Positions 37,435 to 47,716 of a stretch of 64,000 nucleotides of DNA are shown one piece after another. How positions within the stretch are numbered: the stretch's first letter is position 1; the number at the start of each line of letters is the position of its first letter. Origin of the DNA: an uncultured Prochlorococcus sp. (GTDB taxonomy: Bacteria > Cyanobacteriota > Cyanobacteriia > PCC-6307 > Cyanobiaceae); NCBI GenBank assembly GCA_902625845.1, contig CACOCT010000003.1, forward strand, positions 48,973 to 112,972, in the 5' to 3' direction. The notes below the pieces were generated by a model. The model was not told the origin of the DNA, did not search any database, and worked only from the letters and a program-made list of their open reading frames with translations. The translations under genes and the position numbers were made by a program.

Positions 37435-38184
37435 GTGAAATTTATTGGTTCTTCAGCAAAAACATCATTTTTTTATAGAAATGGCTTGAATAATTTTCCA
37501 AACTGGAAATTGATTTATAAATATAAATGTTCTAGTACAGAAATCGAGCTTAATAATTATCTAAAAACAAATAAATTAAAAAGATCCCAACCCATTGCCA
37601 TTTTTTCAAGAAAACAATCACAGGGCGTTGGTCAGAATGGAAGAAAATGGATTTCGCCCCAAGGAGGTATATGGCTTAGTGCCGCATATCCAATATTTTC
37701 GAAGGATTTTTCTACTGATATTTTTCCTGTTTCAATAGCTTTTTTCTTGTGTGAAATGTTTTATAGAAAATCTATTGAGGTTAAAATAAAGTGGCCTAAC
37801 GACATTTTTTATGGTTCTAAGAAATTAATAGGATTTTTACCTAAATTAATCACAAGAGGTAATGAAGTGCTTTATGCAAAAATTGGAATTGGCATTAATT
37901 TAAATAACTTTACGCCAGATGAGGGTATATCTCTTTCAAAAATTCTAAATAAAAAAAATCTATCTGAATCATATTGGTCTTCTAAAATATTAAAAGTTTT
38001 TAATAAAGCTATCCTATACAATAATCATAAAAAGCAGATAATATACGGAGCAAATAAGTTTCTTAATAGACAATTTTTACCAAAAGGTTATGAAAATAAT
38101 TGGACAATTTTTGAAATAGATGAAATGGGGAGTCTAAAAATATTTAAAGATAATATTCAAAAAACTATAAAATCATATTTTTGA
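37435..38184 (+). CDS. birA: Biotin--[acetyl-CoA carboxylase] ligase
   Basis: A 249-residue biotin protein ligase, without the N-terminal HTH repressor domain of E. coli BirA. The biotinyl-adenylate loop is RKQSQGVGQNGRKW near residue 59 and the biotin-binding KWPNDIFYGSKKLIGFL is near 120. It biotinylates the acetyl-CoA carboxylase carrier subunit. The start is GTG at 37435. The final 12 bp overlap the convergent ABC ATPase gene. Confidence 0.92.
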   Translation: MKFIGSSAKTSFFYRNGLNNFPNWKLIYKYKCSSTEIELNNYLKTNKLKRSQPIAIFSRKQSQGVGQNGRKWISPQGGIWLSAAYPIFSKDFSTDIFPVSIAFFLCEMFYRKSIEVKIKWPNDIFYGSKKLIGFLPKLITRGNEVLYAKIGIGINLNNFTPDEGISLSKILNKKNLSESYWSSKILKVFNKAILYNNHKKQIIYGANKFLNRQFLPKGYENNWTIFEIDEMGSLKIFKDNIQKTIKSYF

Positions 38185-38865
38185 TTGATTTTTTATTTCA
38201 ATGATTTTTCCATCTTTAAATCTAGCAATTGTTTTAGCTCTACTTGCCACTTCATCTTCGTGAGTAACTAATACTATAGTAATTCCTGATCGATGTAATT
38301 TATCAAATAAATCTAGAACATCCTCAGTCGTTTTAGAATCTAGCGCCCCTGTGGGTTCATCGGCTAATAAAAGGGAAGGTTTATTTATTATTGCTCTTGC
38401 TATTGCTACCCTTTGTTGTTGTCCACCAGATAGTTGATTGGGTCGATTATTTACTCTTTCATTAAGACCAACTTCATTTAAAGCTTGCCTAGCTTTTTTT
38501 TCTCTCTCTATAGTATTAATTCCTGCATAAATCATTGGAAGCATAACATTTTCTAATGCAGTTGCGTCTGAAAGTAAATGAAACTGTTGAAATACAAACC
38601 CAAGATTTTTGTTCCTTAAGTCTGCTAATTCGTCATCAGATAAATTCTCAACTGCTGATCCATTAAGCATATATTTACCATTAGTGGGACGATCAAGACA
38701 TCCTAAAATATTCATTGCTGTGCTTTTACCTGAGCCACTTGCGCCCATAACTGCTAAATAATCACCTTTGAGGATATCTAAACTTATATTGTCTAAAGCT
38801 TTTACCATTACACTATCTTTGCCATAAGTTTTGGATACGTTCTTAAGTGAAGCGACTATATTCAT
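38173..38865 (-). CDS. MacB/LolD/DevA-type ABC transporter ATP-binding protein
   Basis: A 230-residue ATPase. Walker A is GASGSGKSTAMNI near residue 40, the signature is QLSGGQQQRVAIARAI near 142 and Walker B is LLLADEPTGALDS near 163, with the H-loop LVTHEDEVAS near 198. The class resembles exporters such as MacB and cyanobacterial DevA, and a permease partner is not adjacent. Function is unknown beyond an export or lipoprotein-type role. ndhB lies 3 bp upstream on the same strand. Confidence 0.9.
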   Translation of the reverse strand: MNIVASLKNVSKTYGKDSVMVKALDNISLDILKGDYLAVMGASGSGKSTAMNILGCLDRPTNGKYMLNGSAVENLSDDELADLRNKNLGFVFQQFHLLSDATALENVMLPMIYAGINTIEREKKARQALNEVGLNERVNNRPNQLSGGQQQRVAIARAIINKPSLLLADEPTGALDSKTTEDVLDLFDKLHRSGITIVLVTHEDEVASRAKTIARFKDGKIIEIKNQSKI

Positions 38866-38868
38866 TTT

Positions 38869-40395
38869 CTAATTAACAATGTGAATAAAAGCGATAGATA
38901 AAATTTCATTGAGAGAAGGGGATTGTGTTACTGCTGTATTTGCTAGTTTAAAAAGTGGATTAGACAATATTCCTCCTAATGCAGTTACAGCTACACAAGT
39001 ATATAAAGCAACTCTTAAAGGAGGTAAACCAATAATATTCCAATTATTCTCAGGATAAGATTTAACAATTTCAGAAGCTTCCTGAGGCTCCTTTACTACC
39101 ATCATTTTTATTACTGAAATATAGTAGTAGATAGAAATAACAGAGGTCACAAGACCGATAATTACTAAAGCATATTGATGATTAGCCCATCCTGCAAAAA
39201 ATAAATATATTTTACCAAAAAAACCTAACATTGGAGGTAAACCTCCTAAGGATAGTAAGCAAATACTTAATCCAAGAGTTATTAAGGGATCTTTTTGGTA
39301 TAAGCCTGAATAATCCGAAATTTTATCAGATCCAGTTTTTAATGAAAATAAGATCACACAAGAGAATGCTCCAAGATTCATAAATAAATATGCCGCTAAA
39401 TATAGTACTGCAGCTGAAAGTCCATCTTGAGTTCCAGAAACAATACCAATCATTACAAATCCGGCTTGCCCAATTGAACTATAAGCTAACATTCTCTTCA
39501 TTGATGTTTGTGCTAAGGCAACAACATTTCCAAGGGCCATACTTAAGATTGCTAGAATTGTAAATAATAACTTCCATTGATCGTCAAAAGCAGTAAAAGT
39601 CGTTGTTAGTATTCTTATAGCAAAAGCAAATCCTGCAGTTTTAGAGCCTACAGATAAAAAGGCAACTACAGGAGTTGGCGAACCCTCATAGACATCTGGG
39701 GTCCATTGATGAAAAGGGACGGCTGCGATTTTGAAAGCAACCGTTGATAATACAAAGACAAGGGAAAGAGATGTTATGAAAGAGGGTTTACTTATTATTT
39801 CTATTCCAATATTGGACAAATTTGTAGAACCGCTAAGTCCATACAAAAGTGATGCACCATACAAATATACTGCAGCTGCTGCAGAACCAACTAGAAGATA
39901 CTTTAGAGCTGCCTCTGAACTTCTAGGGTCTCTTTTTAAATAGCCCGAAAGTAAGTAGCTTGCTACAGAAAGGGTCTCTAAGGAAATAAAGACACTTATT
40001 AAGTCTGTAGAACCGCATAAAAGCATTGCGCCCAAAGTAGCTGATAAAACTATTGCAGCGAATTCACCAATCGGACTTCCACTTTTTTCTGTATATCTCC
40101 AACTTATTAGTAAAGAAACTAATGTTGAAAGTGCAATAATGGCTCTAAATGCTAAAGAAAGATTATCTGAGTAAAATGAACCAAAGAAAGCTTTTCCTAA
40201 AGGATTATTCCATTGTAAAGATATACAAAGCAGAGCTGAGCTTATAGATACGTAACATATTATTGGTGCTAATCGAGAAGCTGTCTTTTCTCCAGCTAGA
40301 TCAACAATAAGAGTGCCTACGATTCCAAGTAGAATGAAAGCTTCAGGAATAATTGCTTGAGCGTTTAAATTAAAAGTAAGGATTTCGTTGGGCAC
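38869..40395 (-). CDS. ndhB: NAD(P)H-quinone oxidoreductase subunit 2
   Basis: A 508-residue integral membrane subunit of the photosynthetic NDH-1 complex, with about 14 predicted spans. Family motifs include [20 protein letters not shown] near residue 147, [20 protein letters not shown] near 227 with the proton-channel lysines, and [14 protein letters not shown] near 304. It serves respiration and cyclic electron flow around photosystem I. Start ATG at 40395. It is divergent from topA across about 160 bp. Confidence 0.96.
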   Translation of the reverse strand: MPNEILTFNLNAQAIIPEAFILLGIVGTLIVDLAGEKTASRLAPIICYVSISSALLCISLQWNNPLGKAFFGSFYSDNLSLAFRAIIALSTLVSLLISWRYTEKSGSPIGEFAAIVLSATLGAMLLCGSTDLISVFISLETLSVASYLLSGYLKRDPRSSEAALKYLLVGSAAAAVYLYGASLLYGLSGSTNLSNIGIEIISKPSFITSLSLVFVLSTVAFKIAAVPFHQWTPDVYEGSPTPVVAFLSVGSKTAGFAFAIRILTTTFTAFDDQWKLLFTILAILSMALGNVVALAQTSMKRMLAYSSIGQAGFVMIGIVSGTQDGLSAAVLYLAAYLFMNLGAFSCVILFSLKTGSDKISDYSGLYQKDPLITLGLSICLLSLGGLPPMLGFFGKIYLFFAGWANHQYALVIIGLVTSVISIYYYISVIKMMVVKEPQEASEIVKSYPENNWNIIGLPPLRVALYTCVAVTALGGILSNPLFKLANTAVTQSPSLNEILSIAFIHIVN

Positions 40396-40447
40396 TTTTT
40401 TCTATTTAATAATAAATTGATTAGGTAATAGTTAATATTATCTTGAT

Positions 40448-40453
40448 TATAAT
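40448..40453 (+). promoter_or_regulatory. -10 box (TATAAT) upstream of topA
   Basis: A perfect TATAAT lies in the 162 bp divergent gap between ndhB and topA, about 105 bp before the topA TTG. A strong -35 is not visible. The assignment to topA is inference from orientation. Confidence 0.35.
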
Positions 40454-40557
40454 TTGTGGGCAGGTTAATTGTAATTCTCAAGAAGATTTGCTTGAAAAAC
40501 ACTCAATTAATCATATTATGCTCTCAGGAATAAAAAAACTATTTTATTGAAATTCCC

Positions 40558-43179
40558 TTGGAACACACACTCGTTATTGTAGAAAGTCCCACTAAAGCAA
40601 AAACCATAAGAAAATTTTTGCCTTCTAACTATGAAGTATTAGCTTCAATGGGACACGTAAGAGATCTGCCTAAAGGAGCAGGTGAAATACCAGCATCTTT
40701 AAAAAAAGAAAAATGGTCAAGAATTGGTGTAAATACAACTGAGGATTTTGAACCTCTCTATGTTGTTCCAAAAGATAAAAAGAAAGTTGTAAAAGATCTA
40801 AAAAATGCATTGAAAGGTGCAACAAAATTACTTCTTGCAACTGACGAAGATAGAGAGGGGGAGAGTATTAGTTGGCATTTAATGCAAATTCTAAAACCAA
40901 AGATACCAACTAGAAGAATGGTTTTTCATGAAATAACAAAAAAGGCTATTAATAAAGCGCTTGATCAAACAAGGGATATAGATATGGAATTAGTACAAGC
41001 TCAAGAGACAAGAAGAATACTCGATAGGCTCTTTGGTTATGAGTTATCACCTTTATTGTGGAAGAAAGTTGCACCTAGATTATCGGCAGGCAGAGTTCAG
41101 TCTGTTTCTGTTCGATTACTAGTAAGAAGAGAAAGAGAAAGAAGGTCATTTGAAAAATCTTATTACTGGGATTTAAAAGCGAAATTGATATGTGAAGATA
41201 AAACTTTTGAAGCTAAGTTATTTAGCTTGGATGAAAAAAAGATCGCCAATGGTTCAGATTTTGATGAAAAGACTGGTCAGTTAAAAAAAGGAAACAAATC
41301 GATTATTTTAAATGAAGTAAAAGCATCTAACTTAGTTGAATCCTTATCAAAAGTTCATTGGAAATTGGAAAAATTAGAAAAAAAGCCAACAGTTAGAAGA
41401 CCAGTCCCTCCCTTTACAACAAGTACTTTACAACAAGAAGCTAATAGGAAATTGAGACTTTCTGCTAGAGAAACGATGAGATGTGCTCAAGGCTTATATG
41501 AAAGAGGTTTTATAACTTACATGAGGACTGATTCTGTTCATTTATCTGAACAAGCTATTAAAGCAGCAAGAGATTGTGTTCAATTAAAGTATGGAGAAAA
41601 CTATCTTTCTGATAAACCTCGTCAATTCAGTTCAAAGTCAATTAATGCACAAGAAGCACATGAAGCGATAAGGCCTGCAGGAGAGAACTTTAGAACACCT
41701 AAAGAAACAGAATTATCAGGAAGAGATTTATCTTTATATGATCTTATTTGGAAAAGAACTGTAGCCAGCCAAATGGCTGAAGCTAAGCTCACAATAATTA
41801 ATGCAGTGATTTCTGCAGGTAAAGCTATTTTTAAATCGAGTGGTAAAAGTATCGATTTCCCTGGTTTTTTTAGGGCTTATGTTGAGGGTAGTGATGATCC
41901 AGGAGCTGCTCTTGAGCAACAGGAAGTTATACTCCCAAATTTAGTTCCTGGATCTGACTTGGATTTGATTACTAATGATGCAATCTCACATGAGACAAAA
42001 CCTCCTTCAAGGTATACTGAAGCCGCGCTTGTAAAAATTTTAGAGAAAGAGGGAATTGGTAGACCTTCAACTTATGCGAGCATAATAGGGACTATTGTTG
42101 ATAGAGGTTATGCGCAGATTTCTAATAATTCTCTAGCACCGACTTTTACTGCTTTTGCCGTCACTGCACTTTTGGAAGAACATTTTCCTGATTTAGTAGA
42201 CACTACATTTACTGCCAAAATGGAGTCATCTTTAGATGAAATATCTTCAGGAAATTTGGAGTGGTTACCTTATTTAGAAACATTTTATAAAGGTAAAAAT
42301 GGTCTTGAAATTAAAGTTCAAAAAACAGAAGGAAATATTGATGGTAAAGCTTACAGGCAAGTTGATTTTGATGATTTACCTTGTGTTGTAAGAATAGGAT
42401 CAAACGGTCCATGGCTTGAGGGCACAAGATTAGATGCTTCTGGAAATCAAATTCAAGCAAAAGGAAATTTACCTATGGATATTATTCCTGGCGATTTAGA
42501 TGAAAAAAAGGTTAATCAGATTTTAAGTGGACCTTCAGATCTGGGCGAAGATCCAAAGACTGGTGAAAAAGTCTTCTTAAGATTTGGACCCTATGGACCT
42601 TATGTGCAATTAGGTAATAATGAAGATAATATTGAAAAACCTAGAAGGGCTTCTTTGCCAAAAGAATTGAAAACAGATGATCTAACATTAGATCAAGCTC
42701 TTGAATTGCTTAGCTTACCTAGATTATTAGGTGCGCACCCCGAAGGTGGAATTATAGAAGCTGATAGAGGCAGATTTGGTCCATATTTAAGGTGGATTAA
42801 AAATGAAAATGATTCTGAGAATAGATCTTTAAAAAAGGAAGATGATGTTTTTAAAGTTGATTTGAAAAGGGCAATAGAAGTCTTAGCCATGCCAAAACTA
42901 GGTCGAGGTGGCAAAGCTGTTTTAAAAGATTATGGGAAGCCTAAAGGCTATAGTGAAAATATTCAAATTTTGAATGGACCATATGGAATGTATGCTAAAT
43001 ATGGAAAATTAAATATCTCTTTACCCAAAGAGACAGATTTAGAAAAATTATCAATTGATGAACTATTGAAATTGGTAAATGAAAAATTAAAAGATGCTGA
43101 ATATCCTAAAAAGAATAAAACAAAGTCACAGAGGAAAAAAATTTCTAAAGTAAAAAATTCAAAAAGAGCAAAGAATTGA
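40558..43179 (+). CDS. topA: DNA topoisomerase I
   Basis: An 873-residue type IA topoisomerase that relaxes negative supercoils. The Toprim domain has TLVIVESPTKAKTIRKFL and LLATDEDREGESISWHL near residue 97. The catalytic tyrosine is in GFITYMRTDSVHLSEQAI near residue 322. The C-terminal part lacks the E. coli-type zinc fingers and instead has several RFGPYGPYVQLG-like repeats and ends in a Lys-rich tail, as in other cyanobacteria. Start TTG at 40558; no upstream ATG fits the N-terminal strand. Confidence 0.96.
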   Translation: MEHTLVIVESPTKAKTIRKFLPSNYEVLASMGHVRDLPKGAGEIPASLKKEKWSRIGVNTTEDFEPLYVVPKDKKKVVKDLKNALKGATKLLLATDEDREGESISWHLMQILKPKIPTRRMVFHEITKKAINKALDQTRDIDMELVQAQETRRILDRLFGYELSPLLWKKVAPRLSAGRVQSVSVRLLVRRERERRSFEKSYYWDLKAKLICEDKTFEAKLFSLDEKKIANGSDFDEKTGQLKKGNKSIILNEVKASNLVESLSKVHWKLEKLEKKPTVRRPVPPFTTSTLQQEANRKLRLSARETMRCAQGLYERGFITYMRTDSVHLSEQAIKAARDCVQLKYGENYLSDKPRQFSSKSINAQEAHEAIRPAGENFRTPKETELSGRDLSLYDLIWKRTVASQMAEAKLTIINAVISAGKAIFKSSGKSIDFPGFFRAYVEGSDDPGAALEQQEVILPNLVPGSDLDLITNDAISHETKPPSRYTEAALVKILEKEGIGRPSTYASIIGTIVDRGYAQISNNSLAPTFTAFAVTALLEEHFPDLVDTTFTAKMESSLDEISSGNLEWLPYLETFYKGKNGLEIKVQKTEGNIDGKAYRQVDFDDLPCVVRIGSNGPWLEGTRLDASGNQIQAKGNLPMDIIPGDLDEKKVNQILSGPSDLGEDPKTGEKVFLRFGPYGPYVQLGNNEDNIEKPRRASLPKELKTDDLTLDQALELLSLPRLLGAHPEGGIIEADRGRFGPYLRWIKNENDSENRSLKKEDDVFKVDLKRAIEVLAMPKLGRGGKAVLKDYGKPKGYSENIQILNGPYGMYAKYGKLNISLPKETDLEKLSIDELLKLVNEKLKDAEYPKKNKTKSQRKKISKVKNSKRAKN

Positions 43180-43181
43180 AG

Positions 43182-43643
43182 ATGTCAAACAAAATCCCTA
43201 ATTTTGTTTTTTTTATTTTTTTATTTTTATTACAATCATGCTCTGGTGGGAAGATAGGAAATTTCTTAGAATCTAGCTTTAAAAATAATAATTCTAATAA
43301 AATATCCCAAAACGATATTAATAATAGATTAGAAAGTAACGTAATTTCTGAAGATAAGAAATTGGTAAAGAAGAAAGATAAAACTACTAAGGTCAAACTT
43401 AATGATGATAATAAACCACTTAATAGTGTTAACTCATATCCGATTAAGACAAATGATTCGAAGACTATAAAAAATCTAGATAATAGTTATAATCCAAAAT
43501 CTTATAGAATTTTTGTAATCTTAAAGAAAGTTGATCCTTCTTTCCCTACTGAAAATTTTTCTAGGGTATTGAGAGAAGGAGATGTTAATTTTGAAATTGA
43601 AAAAATAGAGTTAATGCCTGAATTAAATCAAAATAAAAAATAA
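43182..43643 (+). CDS. Putative lipoprotein (153 aa)
   Basis: A lipoprotein-type signal: NKIPNFVFFIFLFLLQSCSG with the lipobox LQSC and Cys20 as the lipid site. The mature part is Asn/Lys-rich with little predicted fold. It ends with a segment (YRIFVILKKVDPSFPTENF) that looks folded. I do not recognise a family. A TTG at 43176 overlaps topA by 4 bp, but ATG 43182 gives a clean signal peptide. It is transcribed immediately after topA. Confidence 0.7.
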   Translation: MSNKIPNFVFFIFLFLLQSCSGGKIGNFLESSFKNNNSNKISQNDINNRLESNVISEDKKLVKKKDKTTKVKLNDDNKPLNSVNSYPIKTNDSKTIKNLDNSYNPKSYRIFVILKKVDPSFPTENFSRVLREGDVNFEIEKIELMPELNQNKK

Positions 43644-43671
43644 ATGTAAACAAATTTATTAATAAATTCCA

Positions 43672-44310
43672 ATGAAAATAACAAAAAAATCCCAAGCTTT
43701 AGATTTAATTGAACCTTCTTATCTTGCATCACTTGCTTCTTTGCTTTGGATTGCACTTTATTATTTGCCTGTTGGAGGGGCTGTTTTAAGGCTTATATTA
43801 CCCCTACCCCTATCTTTGCTTCAATTAAGAAGAGGAACCAAGGTAGCTCTCGATGGTATTTTCGTTCAAATTCTTTTATTAATAATCCTTATGGGGCCAA
43901 TCAGAGGTCCATTATTTTTATTCCCTTATGGAACTCTTTCATTCTGGTTAGGTTGGTGTTGGCTTAAAAATAAAAGTTGGTGGTTTAGTTTATTTTCAGG
44001 AATTTTGATAGGAGCTTCTGGATTTATGATAAGAGTCATTGCTCTTTCGATTTTGGTTGGAGAGAATCTTTGGATTATAGTAACACGAGCTAGTTACGGT
44101 TTAATTCAAAAATTTGCGTCATTAATAGATATTTCTTGGTCCCCTTCTATAACATTAATTCAGTTAGTTGCAATATTTTTAGTTATTTTTCAGGAATGTG
44201 TATATGTTTTAACTATTCACATAATTGCATATGCAGTTTTTCCGAGATTAAAATCATCTATTCCACATCCTCCAAACAAAATAAGTGGATTTGTAGATTT
44301 AAGTCTTTGA
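43672..44310 (+). CDS. DUF2232-type membrane protein
   Basis: A 212-residue integral membrane protein with about five to six spans (LASLLWIALYYLPV, GAVLRLILPLPLSLLQLRRG, then FLFPYGTLSFWLGWCWL). This resembles the DUF2232 family found across cyanobacteria and Firmicutes, whose function is unknown. Start ATG at 43672. A CobT-like gene follows 15 bp later, so the two may be co-transcribed. Confidence 0.75.
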   Translation: MKITKKSQALDLIEPSYLASLASLLWIALYYLPVGGAVLRLILPLPLSLLQLRRGTKVALDGIFVQILLLIILMGPIRGPLFLFPYGTLSFWLGWCWLKNKSWWFSLFSGILIGASGFMIRVIALSILVGENLWIIVTRASYGLIQKFASLIDISWSPSITLIQLVAIFLVIFQECVYVLTIHIIAYAVFPRLKSSIPHPPNKISGFVDLSL

Positions 44311-44325
44311 TTTATTTAAGAAACA

Positions 44326-45486
44326 ATGGAAAAATTAAAATATAATATTAAATATTTCGGTAGTGACATAAGTAGTAGTGAGATTTTAGAAAAGATAAAT
44401 ATTATTAAAAATGATATTGATAGTTTATTATTTTATTTAATTATCGCAGGAACACATACTTCCCAAATAAAAGGAATTTCTGCAGCAGGTATTGATTCAA
44501 ATTCTAGAAAAATAACTGCATTAGCTGATGCAGAATTTTGTTTACTTGGAACAATTAAGAACTATAAATATAAGTTGCCAATGCTAAAAGCAGGAGTCAC
44601 TCCAGCTCTTATAAGTAATGTCTGTAAAGTACTTTTAGGTGCAAATTTAATTGTTATTCCTATTGGTGTTTATAAAAGACCTTACTTTCAACATATATTA
44701 GTTGAAAAGACATATGGAAATCCTTCAAATTGCTTAAGCACTGGGAAAACCATGGATAAATCAAGGGTTAGTAATCTTTATGAAAAAGGACATTCTATTG
44801 GGCTAATGAAAAATAAACCTATAGTAATATCTGAATCAGTTCCAGGTGGAACTACTACTGCTCAAGCAATTATGGAGGCATTTGGTCTAGATGTTTCTGA
44901 TTTGGTTGGAAGTAGCCTTTTAAGACCTCCTAGAAAATTAAAATCAGAAATTATAAAAACTGGTCTTTTAAATGCAAATCTAGGCAAAGACTTTACTTCA
45001 ATTGATGTTATTTCTGCCTTAGGTGATCCATTTCAAGCTTTCTCAATGGGACTTTTAATAGGTGCTAGAAAGTCAAATAATACAGTTATATTGGCAGGAG
45101 GTAGTCAAATGATTGCAATATTATTACTTGCTTTAGAATTTATATCCTTAGCTGAAAAGCAGTTTTTTTCAGAGAACGTATTTGTTATGACAACAGGATG
45201 GTTAGTTTACGATGAATCTTTAAAAAAACTTTTAAACAAAGTGGCAGATAAGCATAAAGTTAAATTATTTGGTTTTGCAAGTGGTTTGAATTTTCATTCA
45301 TCAAAGATTAAAGAATTAAGAGATTATGAAAAAGGCTATGTTAAGGAAGGAGTTGGAGCTGGAGGGCTTTCACTCTTAACTTATTTAAAAGGTTTTAAAT
45401 ATGAAGAGATAGTTTCAGAATGCGAGTCAACGATAAAAAGAATGAGTGAAGTTGGCCAAATTTCACTTAACGGAAAATATCAATGA
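44326..45486 (+). CDS. CobT-like nicotinate-nucleotide phosphoribosyltransferase family protein
   Basis: A 386-residue protein of the TIGR00303/CobT-like group rather than the classical CobT. It has LFYLIIAGTHTSQIKGISAAG near residue 36, SESVPGGTTTAQAIMEAFGL near 168 and VGAGGLSLLTYLKGF near 342. Classical CobT activates the lower-ligand base of cobalamin; this subgroup's exact substrate is uncertain. Prochlorococcus makes pseudocobalamin, with adenine as lower ligand, by established knowledge. It overlaps the next gene by 4 bp (ATGA). Confidence 0.82.
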   Translation: MEKLKYNIKYFGSDISSSEILEKINIIKNDIDSLLFYLIIAGTHTSQIKGISAAGIDSNSRKITALADAEFCLLGTIKNYKYKLPMLKAGVTPALISNVCKVLLGANLIVIPIGVYKRPYFQHILVEKTYGNPSNCLSTGKTMDKSRVSNLYEKGHSIGLMKNKPIVISESVPGGTTTAQAIMEAFGLDVSDLVGSSLLRPPRKLKSEIIKTGLLNANLGKDFTSIDVISALGDPFQAFSMGLLIGARKSNNTVILAGGSQMIAILLLALEFISLAEKQFFSENVFVMTTGWLVYDESLKKLLNKVADKHKVKLFGFASGLNFHSSKIKELRDYEKGYVKEGVGAGGLSLLTYLKGFKYEEIVSECESTIKRMSEVGQISLNGKYQ

Positions 45487-46478
45487 TCAAAAACCAATTA
45501 ACCAGAAGAAAGTTTTTAGATATTGCAAAATTATCTGTTGTGTTTCTTTTAACTTCATGCAAAGGATTGTCTAAAAAAATTTCTATAGGTTTTTATAAGA
45601 ATTTTCTTCCGGTAAGTTTTATTAATTTATTACCTAAAAATTGGAAAAAAGATAATTTAAATTATAAAAATGATGATTATAAGAATAATTTTATGGATAA
45701 AGATATAATTTTAATTAATGATGGTTGGTTAAATAGAGTAGAACTTAAGGATTTTAATGATATTAGTGATCCTTTATTGGATTATCTAGATGAAAGATCT
45801 AAAAGTTATTTAAATAATTGGGAGCCATTAGAACGAAAAAAACTTTATCCAATTTGTGTTACTCCATATGCAGTAATTGTAAAAAATAATGAACGTTTTA
45901 AAATAACAAAAAAGAGTAAATGGGATTTTCTTTTATCAAAAGATTTAATTGGAAAAATGATTTTGCCTAATAGTCCAAGAATCTTGTTTTCTATAGTTGA
46001 AAAAATTAACGATAAAAATGCAATGAAGGCAATTATCAATCAAGATAATATTTTCGATGATATAAATGCGATTGATTGGTTAATAAATACAGATGCTGTT
46101 TTAGCAATTTTACCTTTAACAATTTGTGAAAAATATCTAAAAATTGACTCTAGGCTTTCAGTAGTATTTCCAAATCAAGGAGTTCCCTTAATGTGGAATT
46201 TTCTCCTAATCAATGACAATTTTAATCAAACACTATTACTGAATTGGATAGATAAATTTCTAGATAGAAGTTCATTAAATAAATTAATAAAAGATGGATT
46301 ATATTTACCTTTCAATAATGAATATATTCAGAGTACATATAATGACAGAATTAAATCCTCAAGATTATTAAATAGACCATCAGAAGAATGCTGGAGAAAT
46401 AGTTGGTCTTTTAATTCTTTAGAAGAATCTGAGAAAGTTGAATTAGAAAAAACATGGAAAAAATTATTAGCCCCATAA
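45483..46478 (+). CDS. Putative periplasmic lipoprotein with Tat-type signal (solute-binding-like)
   Basis: A 331-residue protein beginning MIKNQLTRRKFLDIAK, with a twin-arginine RRKFL motif, a hydrophobic core and a possible lipobox LTSC (Cys26). The body has a type II periplasmic binding-protein look: ILINDGWLNRVELKDFNDI, LYPICVTPYAVIVKNN, IDWLINTDAVLAILPL, FPNQGVPLMWNFLLIND. These are arranged as in iron or polyamine binding proteins. No permease or ATPase is adjacent, so the ligand is unknown. It overlaps the CobT-like gene by 4 bp at its start and the convergent AKR gene by 12 bp at its end. Confidence 0.68.
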   Translation: MIKNQLTRRKFLDIAKLSVVFLLTSCKGLSKKISIGFYKNFLPVSFINLLPKNWKKDNLNYKNDDYKNNFMDKDIILINDGWLNRVELKDFNDISDPLLDYLDERSKSYLNNWEPLERKKLYPICVTPYAVIVKNNERFKITKKSKWDFLLSKDLIGKMILPNSPRILFSIVEKINDKNAMKAIINQDNIFDDINAIDWLINTDAVLAILPLTICEKYLKIDSRLSVVFPNQGVPLMWNFLLINDNFNQTLLLNWIDKFLDRSSLNKLIKDGLYLPFNNEYIQSTYNDRIKSSRLLNRPSEECWRNSWSFNSLEESEKVELEKTWKKLLAP

Positions 46479-47609
46479 TCGCCTTTTAGGTTTGTCAAGA
46501 AGTAGATGATGTGTTTCCTTCAGAAGACTAGGTATATCTAATTTATGGGGACATCTGGGGACGCAAAAATTACAGCTCATGCAACTATTTCCATTCTTTG
46601 CCTCCCACCAATGTCCTGCTCGCCCAATTAAGTTATATCTCTCTTTTGCGAATTCTTTTTGTCCATTTCCAATATATATATTCCTTAGTCTTAATATTTC
46701 AGGGATAGGTACTTCATTAGGACAAGGTAGACAAGCTCTACATTGTTCACATTTTGTGATCCCTAATCTTTTATTAGATACATTTTCAATATTTGCAATT
46801 ATATCAAGCTCTGATCTCGATAGCTTTTGAGTGGCATTAGCTAATTTAAGAGGTAAATCAAAATCATTAGGTTTGCTAGCACCTAATGATAAAGTCGTTA
46901 TTCCCTCTGATAGTAGGAATCTATAAGCAATCTCAAGAGGATGGAATGGTTTTGAAGCTTCCTTTAAAATTTCACTTGGTAAATAAAGTTTACCTCCTTT
47001 ATCTGCTGGAGAAATAGCCATAACTCCCATATTTTTTCTTAATGCTTTCTTCGCTAATGGAATTTTTGATTGATCAAATAAATGTAAATGTAAACTGCAA
47101 AAATTAAAAGAATCAGAATTAATTGCAGAATTAATTAATTGGAAGTCTCCATGGGAACTAAAACCAATCTGATCAATTAATTCATGACTCAATAGCCAAT
47201 TAATAAATTTCCTTCCTTCCCCTTCAAGAACCCATTCAAGATGCTCAAATAAATTTAGGCCATGAATAGCTAAATTATTAATTTTTTTGATATTCAAATT
47301 TATTAATGAGTCAAAAAATTTCTCTTTTAATTCGTTAAAGTTTCCCTTTGGTAAAACTTTGGTTGTTATTACCCAATTTTCTTTTGATACTTCTTCGAAT
47401 TGATCTAATTTATTAAGTGCTTCACCAATAAAGATTTCAGCTCGTCCATATGAAGGAGCTGTTTCAAGGTGATTTATTCCTGCAAAATGGGCTAATTTGA
47501 TAATATCGTACATTCTTTTTGCACTTTCTACCGAGCGCATAGTCCCCAATGTAAATACACTTACTTTTGGGCCTATTCCAAATGATCTTTTTTGAGAATT
47601 AATAATCAC
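46467..47609 (-). CDS. Aldo/keto reductase with C-terminal 4Fe-4S motifs
   Basis: A 380-residue protein. The N-terminal aldo/keto reductase barrel (AGINHLETAPSYGRAEIFIG near residue 43; WVITTKVLPKGN near 82) is followed by a C-terminal Fe-S region with CEQCRACLPCPNEVPIPEI near 292 and CMSCNFCVPRCPHKLDI near 346. This arrangement is known from many anaerobic and cyanobacterial oxidoreductases. The substrate is unknown. The stop overlaps the end of the preceding gene by 12 bp. Confidence 0.87.
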   Translation of the reverse strand: MIINSQKRSFGIGPKVSVFTLGTMRSVESAKRMYDIIKLAHFAGINHLETAPSYGRAEIFIGEALNKLDQFEEVSKENWVITTKVLPKGNFNELKEKFFDSLINLNIKKINNLAIHGLNLFEHLEWVLEGEGRKFINWLLSHELIDQIGFSSHGDFQLINSAINSDSFNFCSLHLHLFDQSKIPLAKKALRKNMGVMAISPADKGGKLYLPSEILKEASKPFHPLEIAYRFLLSEGITTLSLGASKPNDFDLPLKLANATQKLSRSELDIIANIENVSNKRLGITKCEQCRACLPCPNEVPIPEILRLRNIYIGNGQKEFAKERYNLIGRAGHWWEAKNGNSCMSCNFCVPRCPHKLDIPSLLKETHHLLLDKPKRRLWG

Positions 47610-47716
47610 TTCTAACTTATTCTAATTTTGAAATTATCCCTTAATATATATATATATAGTCATTATTATTTTTATGTAAATAGTAAATGATTCTTAAAAG
47701 ATTTATCTCTTTATTC

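Noticed and set aside
43746..44345. Alternative frames inside the DUF2232 gene (43746-43967, 44136-44345)
   Set aside because: They are out of frame with a membrane protein of consistent spans and have no own start signals.
47641..47660. TATATATATATATA tract before ribE
   Set aside because: A simple AT repeat expected in this base composition; no evidence of function.
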